Assembly: GCA_024682395.1 (NCBI GenBank)
Contig: JAIKZH010000012.1
Coordinates: forward strand, 28,625 to 92,624
Reading direction: 5' to 3'
Length of the DNA: 64,000 bases
Source: Bacteroidaceae bacterium
GTDB taxonomy: Bacteria; Bacteroidota; Bacteroidia; Bacteroidales; Bacteroidaceae
Part shown: positions 55,242-63,663 of the stretch, in pieces
Position numbering within the stretch: position 1 is the first letter of the stretch
Layout of the letters: each line of letters opens with the position of its first letter
Made by a program: the position numbers and the translations under genes
The notes under the pieces: model-generated
The model's database searches: none
Told to the model about the DNA's origin: nothing
What the model saw: only the letters and a program-made list of their open reading frames with translations

Positions 55242-56501
55242 ATGCATTATTTATATGATATCATAGTTGAGAATCTTTATTCCATCAAAAGACATCTTAC
55301 GAGAACAATACTTACTGGCATCGGTATAGCTTGGGGTATGTTCATCTTGATTTTACTTTTGGGAATAGGAGATAGTTTCCGTAATGGTGTCCTCCGTCTG
55401 TTTGACGATTATGCTTCAAATAGTGTGTGGATTACCGCAGGATGGATCGGAAAATATGTGCCTAATGGAATGGAGGTTGGAACACAAGTGAAATTTAACG
55501 ATGAAACGATAAACAATCTACGACGTGAATTCCCTGAGATTGAACATATCAGTGCTGAGATTGCTTTGAATGATTTCTCACAGATAATCCGTAATAATAA
55601 AATAGGAAACTTTAAAATATCAGGGATATACAATGACTACGATGTAATTAAGCAGATTAAATTATCGGATGGAAGATTCATCAATATTGATGATATAACG
55701 AACAAAAGAAGAGTTGTAGTAATTGGTGAACAAGTCAGGCACTGTTTGTTTGGAATGGAGGAGGCTGTCGGACAGAATATAGATATTGACGATGTCCCTT
55801 TCAAGGTGGTTGGTATAATAGATAATAATACCATCATGGGCGGAACCGACGAAAACTCTATTTATATGCCCGCAACGACTGCTATAAGTACTTTCAGAGT
55901 CCTTAATGAGTATTCACGAATAGGTATGTTGGTTAAAGAATCCGATGAATTTAACTCTTCTCTTGATAAGTCGCTTAGAAATTGTATCAGTCGTACTTTA
56001 TCATTTGATAGTGAGGACTATGGGGCAATTTATATAAATAATGTTCAACTTCAAGTGAAGGCGTTTAACATAATGTTTGATGGAATCCGTAATTTCTTAT
56101 GGTTTGTCGGAATATGTATCCTTTTGTGTGGCGCAATTGGAGTCTCAAATATTATGTTATTGGCTACGAAGGAACGGACCAAAGAATTTGGAATACGAAA
56201 ATCACTGGGGGCTACAGGTAAATCAATCATGTATATGGTTCTGAGTGAGAGTATTATGATAACTGTGGCTTTTGGATTTATCGGAATATGTCTGGGGTAT
56301 TTATCATTAGCGGTATTTAGTCTTATAAAAGATTTTCTACCTGATGATATGAACGAGATATTGGGAAATGGCAGGGTGGATTTCTCTGTCGTATTCTTCG
56401 CATTTATAATACTTTTGGTTTGTGGTATCACGGCAGGCCTGTATCCAGCTCATAAAGCATCACATGTTCAACCAATTAAAGCACTTAATCAAGAATCATA
56501 G
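55242..56501 (+). CDS. FtsX/MacB-type ABC transporter permease
   Basis: The 419-residue protein has the MacB layout: one TM helix (ILTGIGIAWGMFILILLLGIGD, about 22-43), a periplasmic MacB_PCD domain (about 45-280), and three C-terminal TM helices of the FtsX domain. The FtsX domain shows ICILLCGAIGVSNIMLLATKERTKEFGIRKSLGAT and a final GLYPAHKASHVQPIKAL. MacB-type transporters push peptides or lipoproteins from the periplasm outwards together with an HlyD adaptor and TolC. No ATPase gene lies in the visible part of the operon; it may be beyond the window. Its start directly follows the NusG stop. Confidence 0.93.
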   Translation: MHYLYDIIVENLYSIKRHLTRTILTGIGIAWGMFILILLLGIGDSFRNGVLRLFDDYASNSVWITAGWIGKYVPNGMEVGTQVKFNDETINNLRREFPEIEHISAEIALNDFSQIIRNNKIGNFKISGIYNDYDVIKQIKLSDGRFINIDDITNKRRVVVIGEQVRHCLFGMEEAVGQNIDIDDVPFKVVGIIDNNTIMGGTDENSIYMPATTAISTFRVLNEYSRIGMLVKESDEFNSSLDKSLRNCISRTLSFDSEDYGAIYINNVQLQVKAFNIMFDGIRNFLWFVGICILLCGAIGVSNIMLLATKERTKEFGIRKSLGATGKSIMYMVLSESIMITVAFGFIGICLGYLSLAVFSLIKDFLPDDMNEILGNGRVDFSVVFFAFIILLVCGITAGLYPAHKASHVQPIKALNQES

Positions 56502-56503
56502 AA

Positions 56504-57547
56504 ATGAAAAAATCAAATATATTAATAGTTGCACTTGTTATTGTAATAATTGTAGTGTGGATGTTATCCGCAAAGAACTCGCATTCATCAACTAATAAGG
56601 AACAATCTGTAACACCTGTTTATAAAGAATTAATTATCAAGAAAGACATATCGGGTAAACTCTATCCCGAAATGGAAATTGGTGCAAAATCTTCTGTTTC
56701 TGGTACTTTAGAGGAATATTATGTGCAGATAGGTGATGAGGTTCATAAAGGCGATAGGATTGCAAAGGTAAAGGTGATTACGAATGCCAGTCAACTGGAA
56801 GAAGCACACACGCAAGTTGAAAATTATAGGATTCAAGGCGAGAAACTCAAAAAGATGTACGACCGAAATCGTATATTATATGATAAGGGCTTGATTGCGG
56901 CTTGTGATTATGAGGCGTCAGAATCGGCATATCTTGAAAATCAGAATAGGTATAATGCGGCAGTTAATCAGTTGCAGATTATCAATGGAAATGGCAGATT
57001 GTCAAATGTTGTAGTTGCCCCATGTAACGGAGTTATATCATTGTTGCCATTGGAACAAGGTGCGTCTGTTATGGAAATAAGTAACTATAGTGAAGGAACG
57101 ACAGTGGCACAGATATCACAGAACTCCCGATTTGTTTTTAAGAGTAAAGTGGTTGAAGAAGATGTTATCGGATTGCATAAAGGAATGAAGATTCCCGTTA
57201 CAATATCATCATCAGATCATACTGTAAAGGCAGAACTTTATAAAATCTCAACTGCTGGAAACTATGATGAACATAGGGTTATGAAGTATGAGATACAAGC
57301 TGTATTCACTCCACCAACAGATGTTACTATATTCTCTGGATTCTCAGCATCTGCTTCTATTGTGACAAAGAGGAAAAAGACTTTGACTATTCCTTGTGAT
57401 TATGTTACATTTAAGGGAGACTCAGCTTTTGTTACTATCAAGAAAGATGGTGAGGACTATCAGCAATATATACGCATAGGTGACTCCGACGGAGAAGTTT
57501 ATGAAGTATGTAAAGGTATTGATACAAAAAGTAAGATATATAAATAG
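56504..57547 (+). CDS. HlyD-family periplasmic adaptor
   Basis: The 347-residue protein has one N-terminal TM helix (ILIVALVIVIIVVWMLSA). A lipoyl/barrel-sandwich half (GAKSSVSGTLEEYYVQIGDEVHKGDRIAKVKV) is followed by an alpha-hairpin (about 85-145, coiled-coil-like with QVENYRIQGEKLKKMYDR). The second lipoyl half (VVAPCNGVISLLPLEQGASV) and a beta-barrel region come last. It starts 2 nt after the permease gene. It is expected to bridge the permease to an outer-membrane channel. Confidence 0.92.
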   Translation: MKKSNILIVALVIVIIVVWMLSAKNSHSSTNKEQSVTPVYKELIIKKDISGKLYPEMEIGAKSSVSGTLEEYYVQIGDEVHKGDRIAKVKVITNASQLEEAHTQVENYRIQGEKLKKMYDRNRILYDKGLIAACDYEASESAYLENQNRYNAAVNQLQIINGNGRLSNVVVAPCNGVISLLPLEQGASVMEISNYSEGTTVAQISQNSRFVFKSKVVEEDVIGLHKGMKIPVTISSSDHTVKAELYKISTAGNYDEHRVMKYEIQAVFTPPTDVTIFSGFSASASIVTKRKKTLTIPCDYVTFKGDSAFVTIKKDGEDYQQYIRIGDSDGEVYEVCKGIDTKSKIYK

Positions 57548-57576
57548 TTGAACAATAATAGTTAATAGTATAGAAA

Positions 57577-58224
57577 ATGGAAAAGAAATCTAATGAAATG
57601 ATTAAAGGATTATTACTCACAGAGAAATTTCCTACTCGTGCCTTGATAATCTATTCTTTGTTTGTGTTGCTTTGTGCTATATTACAAGCACCAATCACAG
57701 GGAAAATTGCAGCTATAAGTATTCAGAATATGCAGTTGGACTCAGCTCAAAAGGAGATGGCAATGAATATGGTAGAAAATATGGGGATTTTTACTATCAT
57801 ATCCTCATTAATTGGTGCTGTAGTAGAACTGCTTATTAGTAGTGCCCTCCTATATTTATCAGCCAAACTAATAAAAGTGGAAATAAGCTATAGTAGGTGT
57901 GTGATGCTATTAATCCTTGTCGCTGGCATCATGCTCTTGGGTGACTATCTTTCTATGGGAATAAATCTCGTTCGAGGGGTGGATCAAATAAAAGAAATTA
58001 CAGATGTTTTCTGTACTAGTTTTGCTTATATGTTTGATATTAAGGGCGAAACTCTACCATATAAGATGTTGGTATTCCTGAATCCTTTTACAGTGATAGC
58101 ATTCGCTTTTATGGCTTATTGCCTCAAAACAGTGTATGATGTTCCTGTCGCAAAATCAGTGGTTATCTCTTTTGTATTCCTTTTTGTATATGTCTTATTC
58201 CAGGCATTAATGATTAGCTTCTGA
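57577..58224 (+). CDS. YIP1-like membrane protein
   Basis: The 215-residue protein starts with a soluble segment (NEMIKGLLLTEKFPTRALI) typical of YIP1-family proteins and has about five TM helices. It contains IIYSLFVLLCAILQAPITG, IISSLIGAVVELLISSALLYLSAKL, MLLILVAGIMLLGDYLSMGINL, MLVFLNPFTVIAFAFMAYCL and SVVISFVFLFVYVLFQALM. Function is unknown. It lies 29 nt after the HlyD gene in the same operon. Confidence 0.75.
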   Translation: MEKKSNEMIKGLLLTEKFPTRALIIYSLFVLLCAILQAPITGKIAAISIQNMQLDSAQKEMAMNMVENMGIFTIISSLIGAVVELLISSALLYLSAKLIKVEISYSRCVMLLILVAGIMLLGDYLSMGINLVRGVDQIKEITDVFCTSFAYMFDIKGETLPYKMLVFLNPFTVIAFAFMAYCLKTVYDVPVAKSVVISFVFLFVYVLFQALMISF

Positions 58225-58252
58225 TTTAGGAAAAAAGAGTGTTTGATACAAA

Positions 58253-60238
58253 ATGATTCGATCTAAAGAACATATTAGTCTTTTTATTGCATTGACCTTG
58301 TTGGTGTTGTATTCTGTAGTTACATCATTCACAACGTCAATATGTGTTCAGAACTCTTTGTGTCGAACGATAGGGATTGCAGTTGTTGCTTTTTTATTGC
58401 CAGGTTTACAATATTTATGTAAAAGATATATTGATATAACAAAGATCGGGATTGGTATTAGCATCATTGCAATATTGTTGTTTGTATGTAGCATACCATT
58501 CTATATGGCATTTGTTTCTATTCCATCTTATGTGGAATTAACAGATCTTTCTCAGTTTCGTAATCTATATGCTCCTTTGGGTATTTTATCCAATGACTGG
58601 GTCGGTATTCAGTTGTTGCTTACTGCTTTCTCGCTTGTTGCACTGATTAGATGCAAAGCCTACGAAGATAAAGCTAAGGAAAGGATTCACCTCATAGCTG
58701 TATGCCTTGAGATATTAAGCATAGTGATGACCATGTCTCGGTTGGGCTGGATATGTGTTGGATTGTTGCTATTTGCCTTGGGATGGTTGGCATATAAAAG
58801 AATACTGAAAATCCACAATTATGTGATAATCTGTTCTGCTGCTGTCTTGGCCTTAATATTGTTGGCTTTTCTAACACCAGAAGGTGTGATTTCAACGATT
58901 ATTCAGTCGGATAGCCATTTGGAAAGCGTCAATGGGAGGCTTCGGCAATTAGGGTTGGCAGAGAAAATGACAATGCGACAATTGTTATTTGGTATAGGCT
59001 TAGATAATTTTGCATTATTTAATTATGCCAATAGTGAGTTCTCCTTAGTGTCGTCGTTTACCGGAAAGGCCAATTTCTGTTTACTCAAGATATTGGTGGA
59101 ATGCGGAATCTGTGGCTTGTTGATATATGCCTCATTGCTCGTAAGGATAATATACTCTTTAATCAAATGTTGGAGAACGAGTGAGTCAAATGAACGAAAT
59201 TCAATCATTGTATTGTCAATAATCTTGTTTCTTATCCTATTGAAGGAATGTAGTTTTTCGTCAATAACTCATAGCAGTTATCATCTGTTTCTCTTCCTTT
59301 TACCTTATGTCGTTAATGTACATAAGACAAACGAGGATAGTGACTACAAGAAAAGTATTATAGGAATTTCAAGTGTCAATATATTATGTATAATTATATG
59401 TTTGGTATGTTCACAAATAGATAATTTTTCTTTTGGTAAGAATGTTCAGTCTGCATATGTTTCGGCTTCACCATTAAAGATATCGTTCTCAGATATGAAA
59501 GTTGAACGAAAAATAAATGATGTGGAAGAATCTGTTGAATATTATCATAAGGCAATAGAACTGAACTCCTACGATGCGTCGTGCTATCATAATCTTGCAT
59601 GGATTTATTATAGTAATGGACAATTAAATAAAGCAGCTAATTGTATTCATAAAGCTATAAACCTGAATAAGGATAATCCATTGTATTATGTTGTCAATGG
59701 ATTATTTGCCGAAGAATCGAATAAACAACTCGCGATCAGCCAATACACGAAAGCAGTAATGCTAAATCCATCAATATGTTTCAGTAGGTTTTGGAAAGAC
59801 CTTTCTTTACGTCATCCCCAACAGGCTAAAAAGATAGTCGATAATGTAATAAACGAAATTGAACCTATTGCGGAAACAAATCCAAAGATAATGGCAAAGT
59901 TGGGAATCCTATATTATAAGAGTGGAAGGAAAACCCGAGCAAAATATCCTTTGGAAACAGCTGTAGAACGTATGCCAAACCTTAATCGTGTATGGTTATA
60001 CCTGTATTTCTTAGAATCAGACACAGATAAGAAAAAGATATACCTGAATCGGGCAATCTATCTTAATCCGGCAGATAACCTACCATGCTATATTAAATAC
60101 CACGAGAAGACATATTTGAAGGAAAAGACTTATTACGAAAGTATAAAGGGCAGATTATATCCTTATATCAGGATTGAGCATGATTACATGCCAAGTGATA
60201 TATATGGTTATGTGATGAGTCCATGCCTAAATGATTAG
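58253..60238 (+). CDS. O-antigen-ligase-like membrane protein with C-terminal TPRs
   Basis: The first 350 or so residues form about ten TM helices. A long periplasmic loop contains ESVNGRLRQLGLAEKMTMRQLLFGIGLDNFALFNYANS, the Wzy/WaaL-type loop of the O-antigen ligase family, with Arg and His/Asn positions plausible for lipid-linked glycan handling. From about residue 420 on there are TPR units (VEYYHKAIELNSYDASCYHNLAWIYY, AANCIHKAINLNKDNPLYYV and ISQYTKAVMLNPS). The 661-residue length suits such fusions. In this operon it could attach a glycan or another group to the peptide product, or have a structural role; both are guesses. Confidence 0.82.
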   Translation: MIRSKEHISLFIALTLLVLYSVVTSFTTSICVQNSLCRTIGIAVVAFLLPGLQYLCKRYIDITKIGIGISIIAILLFVCSIPFYMAFVSIPSYVELTDLSQFRNLYAPLGILSNDWVGIQLLLTAFSLVALIRCKAYEDKAKERIHLIAVCLEILSIVMTMSRLGWICVGLLLFALGWLAYKRILKIHNYVIICSAAVLALILLAFLTPEGVISTIIQSDSHLESVNGRLRQLGLAEKMTMRQLLFGIGLDNFALFNYANSEFSLVSSFTGKANFCLLKILVECGICGLLIYASLLVRIIYSLIKCWRTSESNERNSIIVLSIILFLILLKECSFSSITHSSYHLFLFLLPYVVNVHKTNEDSDYKKSIIGISSVNILCIIICLVCSQIDNFSFGKNVQSAYVSASPLKISFSDMKVERKINDVEESVEYYHKAIELNSYDASCYHNLAWIYYSNGQLNKAANCIHKAINLNKDNPLYYVVNGLFAEESNKQLAISQYTKAVMLNPSICFSRFWKDLSLRHPQQAKKIVDNVINEIEPIAETNPKIMAKLGILYYKSGRKTRAKYPLETAVERMPNLNRVWLYLYFLESDTDKKKIYLNRAIYLNPADNLPCYIKYHEKTYLKEKTYYESIKGRLYPYIRIEHDYMPSDIYGYVMSPCLND

Positions 60239-60253
60239 AAAATAAAAAGTTTT

Positions 60254-60337
60254 ATTACGATATATATATATTAGTCGACGAATATTATATCCAGACCAGA
60301 CTGGTAAAAAGGAGAGGAATCGAAAATCTATAAGAGT
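60254..60337 (+). repeat. Peptide-gene leader element, copy 1
   Basis: Bases 60254-60305 are identical to 63373-63424 (52 of 52). The similarity goes on for about 30 bases (AGGAGAG, then GAAAATCT-TAAGAGTA). It includes the near-palindrome TATTAGTCGACGAATATTA and the inverted repeat ACCAGACTGGT. It has no TAnnTTTG box. The ATG of the small peptide follows 25 nt after it. Confidence 0.92.
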
Positions 60338-60362
60338 AGATAAACACAAATTATTATTTGAC

Positions 60363-60515
60363 ATGAATTTTTATAATGATTTTATGAGAAGTAGAGAAGT
60401 AGAAGCCGGTGAAGGCATGGTACACAGATGGGTTCAATTTGCTATAGCTGCAGCAGGACCAGTATTGGCATCTTGCGCTCCAGCTCCATCAGAATTCCGT
60501 AGACCTGCACTTTAA
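60363..60515 (+). CDS. Candidate precursor peptide A with lipobox (50 residues)
   Basis: The frame starts at ATG 60363 and ends with TAA at 60513-60515. The product has a polar 22-residue N-terminus (MNFYNDFMRSREVEAGEGMV...), then a hydrophobic stretch (WVQFAIAAAGPVLASC, residues 23-38) that ends in a textbook lipobox LASC. A short tail CAPAPSEFRRPAL ends it. Cut before Cys38, the product would be 13 residues. The next gene makes a YcaO enzyme and the one after it a signal peptidase II, the enzyme that cuts at lipoboxes. Cys38 and Ser43 are the only heterocyclisable residues in that tail. It is flanked by the 52-bp leader element and a terminator. The precursor role is inferred. Confidence 0.75.
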   Translation: MNFYNDFMRSREVEAGEGMVHRWVQFAIAAAGPVLASCAPAPSEFRRPAL

Positions 60516-60542
60516 TAGTAAAAACAGTATTTAACATTTCAG

Positions 60543-60594
60543 ATACAGGATGGTCGGAGAGTGTATTTCTCATTACATCCTGTATTTGTTTTTG
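60543..60594 (+). terminator. Terminator between peptide A and ycaO
   Basis: ATACAGGATG (60543-60552) pairs perfectly with CATCCTGTAT (60576-60585), followed by TTGTTTTT. It would make more short peptide-A message than downstream ycaO message unless it is overridden. Confidence 0.85.
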
Positions 60595-60604
60595 GAATTT
60601 TAAT

Positions 60605-62443
60605 ATGAAAAGAAATTATAAAAACGATACCCCCGAAAATACCGTATTAAAAATCAGACGAATTTTAGATAGTCTTAATATCATAACTTATGAGAGCTCT
60701 TTTGCACATCCTTATGAGAATTACTATTCTAACAGATTGCAGTTGATTGATACTCAAGGGGGATTTGGACAAAATGGTAAGGGTACCTCTTTAGAGTATT
60801 GTTTGGCCAGTGCATATGCCGAATTAATGGAGAGAATTGAAAATGGTTTTTTCTTGGGGCTGACAAGTATTTCTTTACCATTTTTAAGTATGTTACATAA
60901 GAAATACGGATATTATTTCTTTCCAGATGAGAAATATATTTCTTATGATGAATTTTTGGAACTACCATCAGAATTTCTTGATGATATCTTTTCAGGGATT
61001 TCTGAGACTGAAAGAAGAGAATTGTTGCGAAAATATTACAAAAGAATACAAGAAAATGGAAGTAAAGGGGTTGTCTCAGTACCATTCTATGATTGTTTAA
61101 ATCATAAAACAGTGTATCTGCCTTATAATTTCCTATCAGTATTAACAGGCTCTAATGGAATGGCCGCAGGAAATAATGCTTCAGAGGGCGTGTTCCAAGG
61201 TATGTGCGAGATATTAGAGAGATATGCCGCCACCAAGGTCTTCCATAATATGTTAACTCCTCCAACAATTCCTGATGAATATCTGAATAAATTCCCAAAA
61301 CAAAAGAAAATGATAGAAGAACTTTCACAAGACGGCTTCTCCGTAATTGTTAAAGATTTCTCTATCGGAAAAAAATTACCAGTTGTTGGAGTAATAGTAA
61401 TCGATTCAGCTTCTGACAAATATAGAATGAATATCGGTTGTGATACTTCTTTCGAAGTTGCATTGAACCGAGCTTTGACAGAAGTATATCAAGGAAGTAA
61501 GAATAGGGATGATATTCTGAAGATTATGTTGGATGTTCCACATAAAGAATATGATTATTTCCTTGATGACTCTGAGGAGTCTTTAAGAAAAAGAGATGCT
61601 GAGATCACTCAGTTTAAGATAAATGGTTGTGGAAAATATCCATTTAGTCTTTTCGGAAGTAATGAGAGTTATGCTTTCGACCCAGATGCTTTTGTTGAAC
61701 ATAAAACTTACGAAGAAGAGGTTAATTACTTATTAAACCTGTTCAAGACATTGGGACATAGAGTTTTTCTTCGTAATACATCGTTCCTCGGATTCCCTGC
61801 ATTTTATGTGTATGTTCCTGAGTTGTCTGCATTAGGTCAGAAATTAGGACATGCATCGGGATCAAGTATGACTATCGACTCATATTTGCGTTGTGATGAC
61901 GAAGAAAAAATCTTCTTAAACTTTGAGAACTTATTTACTGATACAGATGTCATGCGTAAAATATTGGATATGTACGCTAATAAATCCGCTTATCATGATA
62001 ATAAGGTTTCAAGTCTGTTGAAACTTGAAATGTCTGATGGCTTTTATTGGTCAAAATTACCATTATCATATATTTTGATTATCTTGGCATTTATTCTTAA
62101 ACAATATGATGAGGCAATCTTCTTCCTAGAGAGATATAGGGCTACAATGCATTTAGATAATGATGAATACTATAATAATGTAAAGAAATTCCTTACATAT
62201 AAAAAAGAAGGAAAATCAGACGATTTCATCAGTAATAATATTAACAAGGATATCATCAATGGTTTTGCCCACGATACATTAATTAATTCTGTTGAATATC
62301 CTTCATGTCCAAATTGCGATGAATGTAAGTTATACGAGGGATGTATAACTGCTAAAAAAATCTCTGTATGGCAACGTATTGCAAAGGAAATGAGTTTAAA
62401 TACAGTTGATCAAAAGGCCACATTCGAATATCTTAATAAATAA
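60605..62443 (+). CDS. YcaO-family enzyme
   Basis: YcaO enzymes use ATP to activate peptide-backbone amides, making azolines, thioamides or amidines. The 612-residue protein has the ATP/magnesium-binding motifs: GTSLEYCLASAYAELMERIE (about residues 60-80), EGVFQGMCEILERYAA (about 194-209) and NRALTEVYQG (about 288-297). Residues about 480-545 are helical and TPR-like, as in E. coli YcaO. Near the end is a four-cysteine cluster CPNCDECKLYEGC (about 568-580) that could bind zinc or an iron-sulfur cluster. No E1-like (ThiF/C-protein) partner or Ocin-ThiF domain is encoded in the visible operon. It lies directly behind candidate peptide A. Confidence 0.93.
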   Translation: MKRNYKNDTPENTVLKIRRILDSLNIITYESSFAHPYENYYSNRLQLIDTQGGFGQNGKGTSLEYCLASAYAELMERIENGFFLGLTSISLPFLSMLHKKYGYYFFPDEKYISYDEFLELPSEFLDDIFSGISETERRELLRKYYKRIQENGSKGVVSVPFYDCLNHKTVYLPYNFLSVLTGSNGMAAGNNASEGVFQGMCEILERYAATKVFHNMLTPPTIPDEYLNKFPKQKKMIEELSQDGFSVIVKDFSIGKKLPVVGVIVIDSASDKYRMNIGCDTSFEVALNRALTEVYQGSKNRDDILKIMLDVPHKEYDYFLDDSEESLRKRDAEITQFKINGCGKYPFSLFGSNESYAFDPDAFVEHKTYEEEVNYLLNLFKTLGHRVFLRNTSFLGFPAFYVYVPELSALGQKLGHASGSSMTIDSYLRCDDEEKIFLNFENLFTDTDVMRKILDMYANKSAYHDNKVSSLLKLEMSDGFYWSKLPLSYILIILAFILKQYDEAIFFLERYRATMHLDNDEYYNNVKKFLTYKKEGKSDDFISNNINKDIINGFAHDTLINSVEYPSCPNCDECKLYEGCITAKKISVWQRIAKEMSLNTVDQKATFEYLNK

Positions 62444-62448
62444 TTAGC

Positions 62449-62476
62449 CTGAGTCCACTTATCTAAGTGGACTCAG
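62449..62476 (+). terminator. Strong hairpin after ycaO
   Basis: CTGAGTCCACTTA pairs perfectly with TAAGTGGACTCAG (tight loop in the middle). No T-run follows, so it may be an attenuator or an mRNA processing or stability element rather than a full terminator. Confidence 0.65.
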
Positions 62477-62604
62477 TTAATAAAATACATTTGTTTCTCT
62501 TAGGTGGACTTTATTATTTCAGATTTTAAGGTCGTTCCTAAATGATATTTATCATGGATGATGGATTTAGACCATCCTGCTCATTGTCGTATTCTCAGGG
62601 TATT

Positions 62605-63270
62605 ATGAAGAAAAGGAGTAAGAAAATAGATGTGATACTTCTTACATCTATAGTATTAGTAATGCTATTATTTGACCAAATAACTAAAATATATGTAAAA
62701 ACTCATTTCTATTATGGTGAGAGTCGTGAAATAACAGATTGGTTTTATTTAGCATTTATCGAAAATAATGGGATGGCTTTCGGAACGCAAATCCTACCAA
62801 AATCATTGTTGACAATAATAAGACTTTCTTTCGCTTTTTATCTTATATGGTATCTGTATATAATGCATATAACCAAACATAAGTTCTGGTATTTGTGCTC
62901 TGTGGCTTTAATTATTGCAGGTGCATTCGGTAATATTTGTGATAACATCTTCTATGGTAAATTATTTACCTCAAGTGGAATGTATGAGGTGTCTCAAATG
63001 ACTTTTTTTGAGGCGGATAGTTCTCCTTGGTTTTATGGAAAAGTAGTTGATATGTTGTATTTCCCTCTTTTAGAATTTGATTGGCCTATGTTTTTGCCAT
63101 TTATAGGAGGTGAACATTTTATCTTCTTTAGTCCGATATTTAATGTGGCTGATGCTGCAGTAAGTTGCGGGACTATAATACTTTTATTATTCTATCCTAA
63201 AACATTAGTTAGTAGTTTTAGACTTATCGCATTGATAACAAAGCATAAACTACGTAAACATGTAGCATAA
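62605..63270 (+). CDS. Signal peptidase II (LspA) located in the peptide operon
   Basis: Signal peptidase II removes signal peptides before a lipid-modified Cys. From the ATG at 62605 the protein has 221 residues with the expected four TM helices and conserved blocks. These are LLFDQITKIYVK, the FIENNGMAFGTQ loop, GAFGNICDNIFYG (first catalytic Asp) and VDMLYFPLLEFDWP. FSPIFNVADAAVSCG supplies the second catalytic Asp. The usual GNxxDR is GNxCDN here. An in-frame ATG at 62542 would add a 21-residue polar extension. Its position between YcaO and a second small peptide suggests a dedicated paralogue; whether a separate housekeeping lspA exists cannot be seen in this window. Confidence 0.9.
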   Translation: MKKRSKKIDVILLTSIVLVMLLFDQITKIYVKTHFYYGESREITDWFYLAFIENNGMAFGTQILPKSLLTIIRLSFAFYLIWYLYIMHITKHKFWYLCSVALIIAGAFGNICDNIFYGKLFTSSGMYEVSQMTFFEADSSPWFYGKVVDMLYFPLLEFDWPMFLPFIGGEHFIFFSPIFNVADAAVSCGTIILLLFYPKTLVSSFRLIALITKHKLRKHVA

Positions 63271-63372
63271 AAATACTGTAATTTCTATATAAGAGATTCC
63301 ATATAAATATATATGGTGATTCATGTAATAATAAGTGTGTTACTCTTATGTATTAACAAATAGATTAAATTA

Positions 63373-63459
63373 ATTACGATATATATATATTAGTCGACGA
63401 ATATTATATCCAGACCAGACTGGTCAAAAGGAGAGATCCAGAAAATCTTTAAGAGTATG
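63373..63459 (+). repeat. Peptide-gene leader element, copy 2
   Basis: Bases 63373-63424 are identical to 60254-60305. The similarity extends to AAGAGTATG at about 63459. The ATG of peptide B is 23 nt after that. A short hairpin (CCATATA / TATATGG, 63300-63317) lies upstream, after lspA. Confidence 0.92.
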
Positions 63460-63482
63460 GTTATTTAAAATTGAAAATCAAG

Positions 63483-63620
63483 ATGAAAAATTTTATCAAA
63501 AAATGTAAACAGACTTATAAGGCATTAACATCTCAAAATGACCTCGCATTAGGTATTGCTTGGATTCCTGTTATCATCATCGTTGTCGTATTGGTATGTA
63601 TTCCAAGCTCATGCGAATAA
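63483..63620 (+). CDS. Candidate precursor peptide B (45 residues)
   Basis: ATG at 63483, TAA at 63618-63620. The layout mirrors peptide A: a polar, basic N-terminus (MKNFIKKCKQTYKALTSQND), a hydrophobic stretch that begins with a Trp (AWIPVIIIVVVLVC), and a short Cys-containing tail (CIPSSCE). The lipobox is poor (VLVC, with Val at -1), so cleavage by LspA is less certain than for peptide A; the CPBP protease encoded next is an alternative. The tail has two Cys and two Ser that could be modified by YcaO or form a ring. No sequence similarity to peptide A beyond the layout. Confidence 0.68.
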   Translation: MKNFIKKCKQTYKALTSQNDLALGIAWIPVIIIVVVLVCIPSSCE

Positions 63621-63663
63621 TCATGAAGAGATATTAATATCTAATATTTCTATACATTAATGG

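Noticed and set aside
62542..62604. Upstream ATG for the lspA gene
   Set aside because: The extra 21 residues are polar and Cys/Ser-containing, with no match to LspA; the ATG at 62605 opens the basic n-region before the first helix. It is not excluded that this stretch is itself a short peptide, but nothing supports that.
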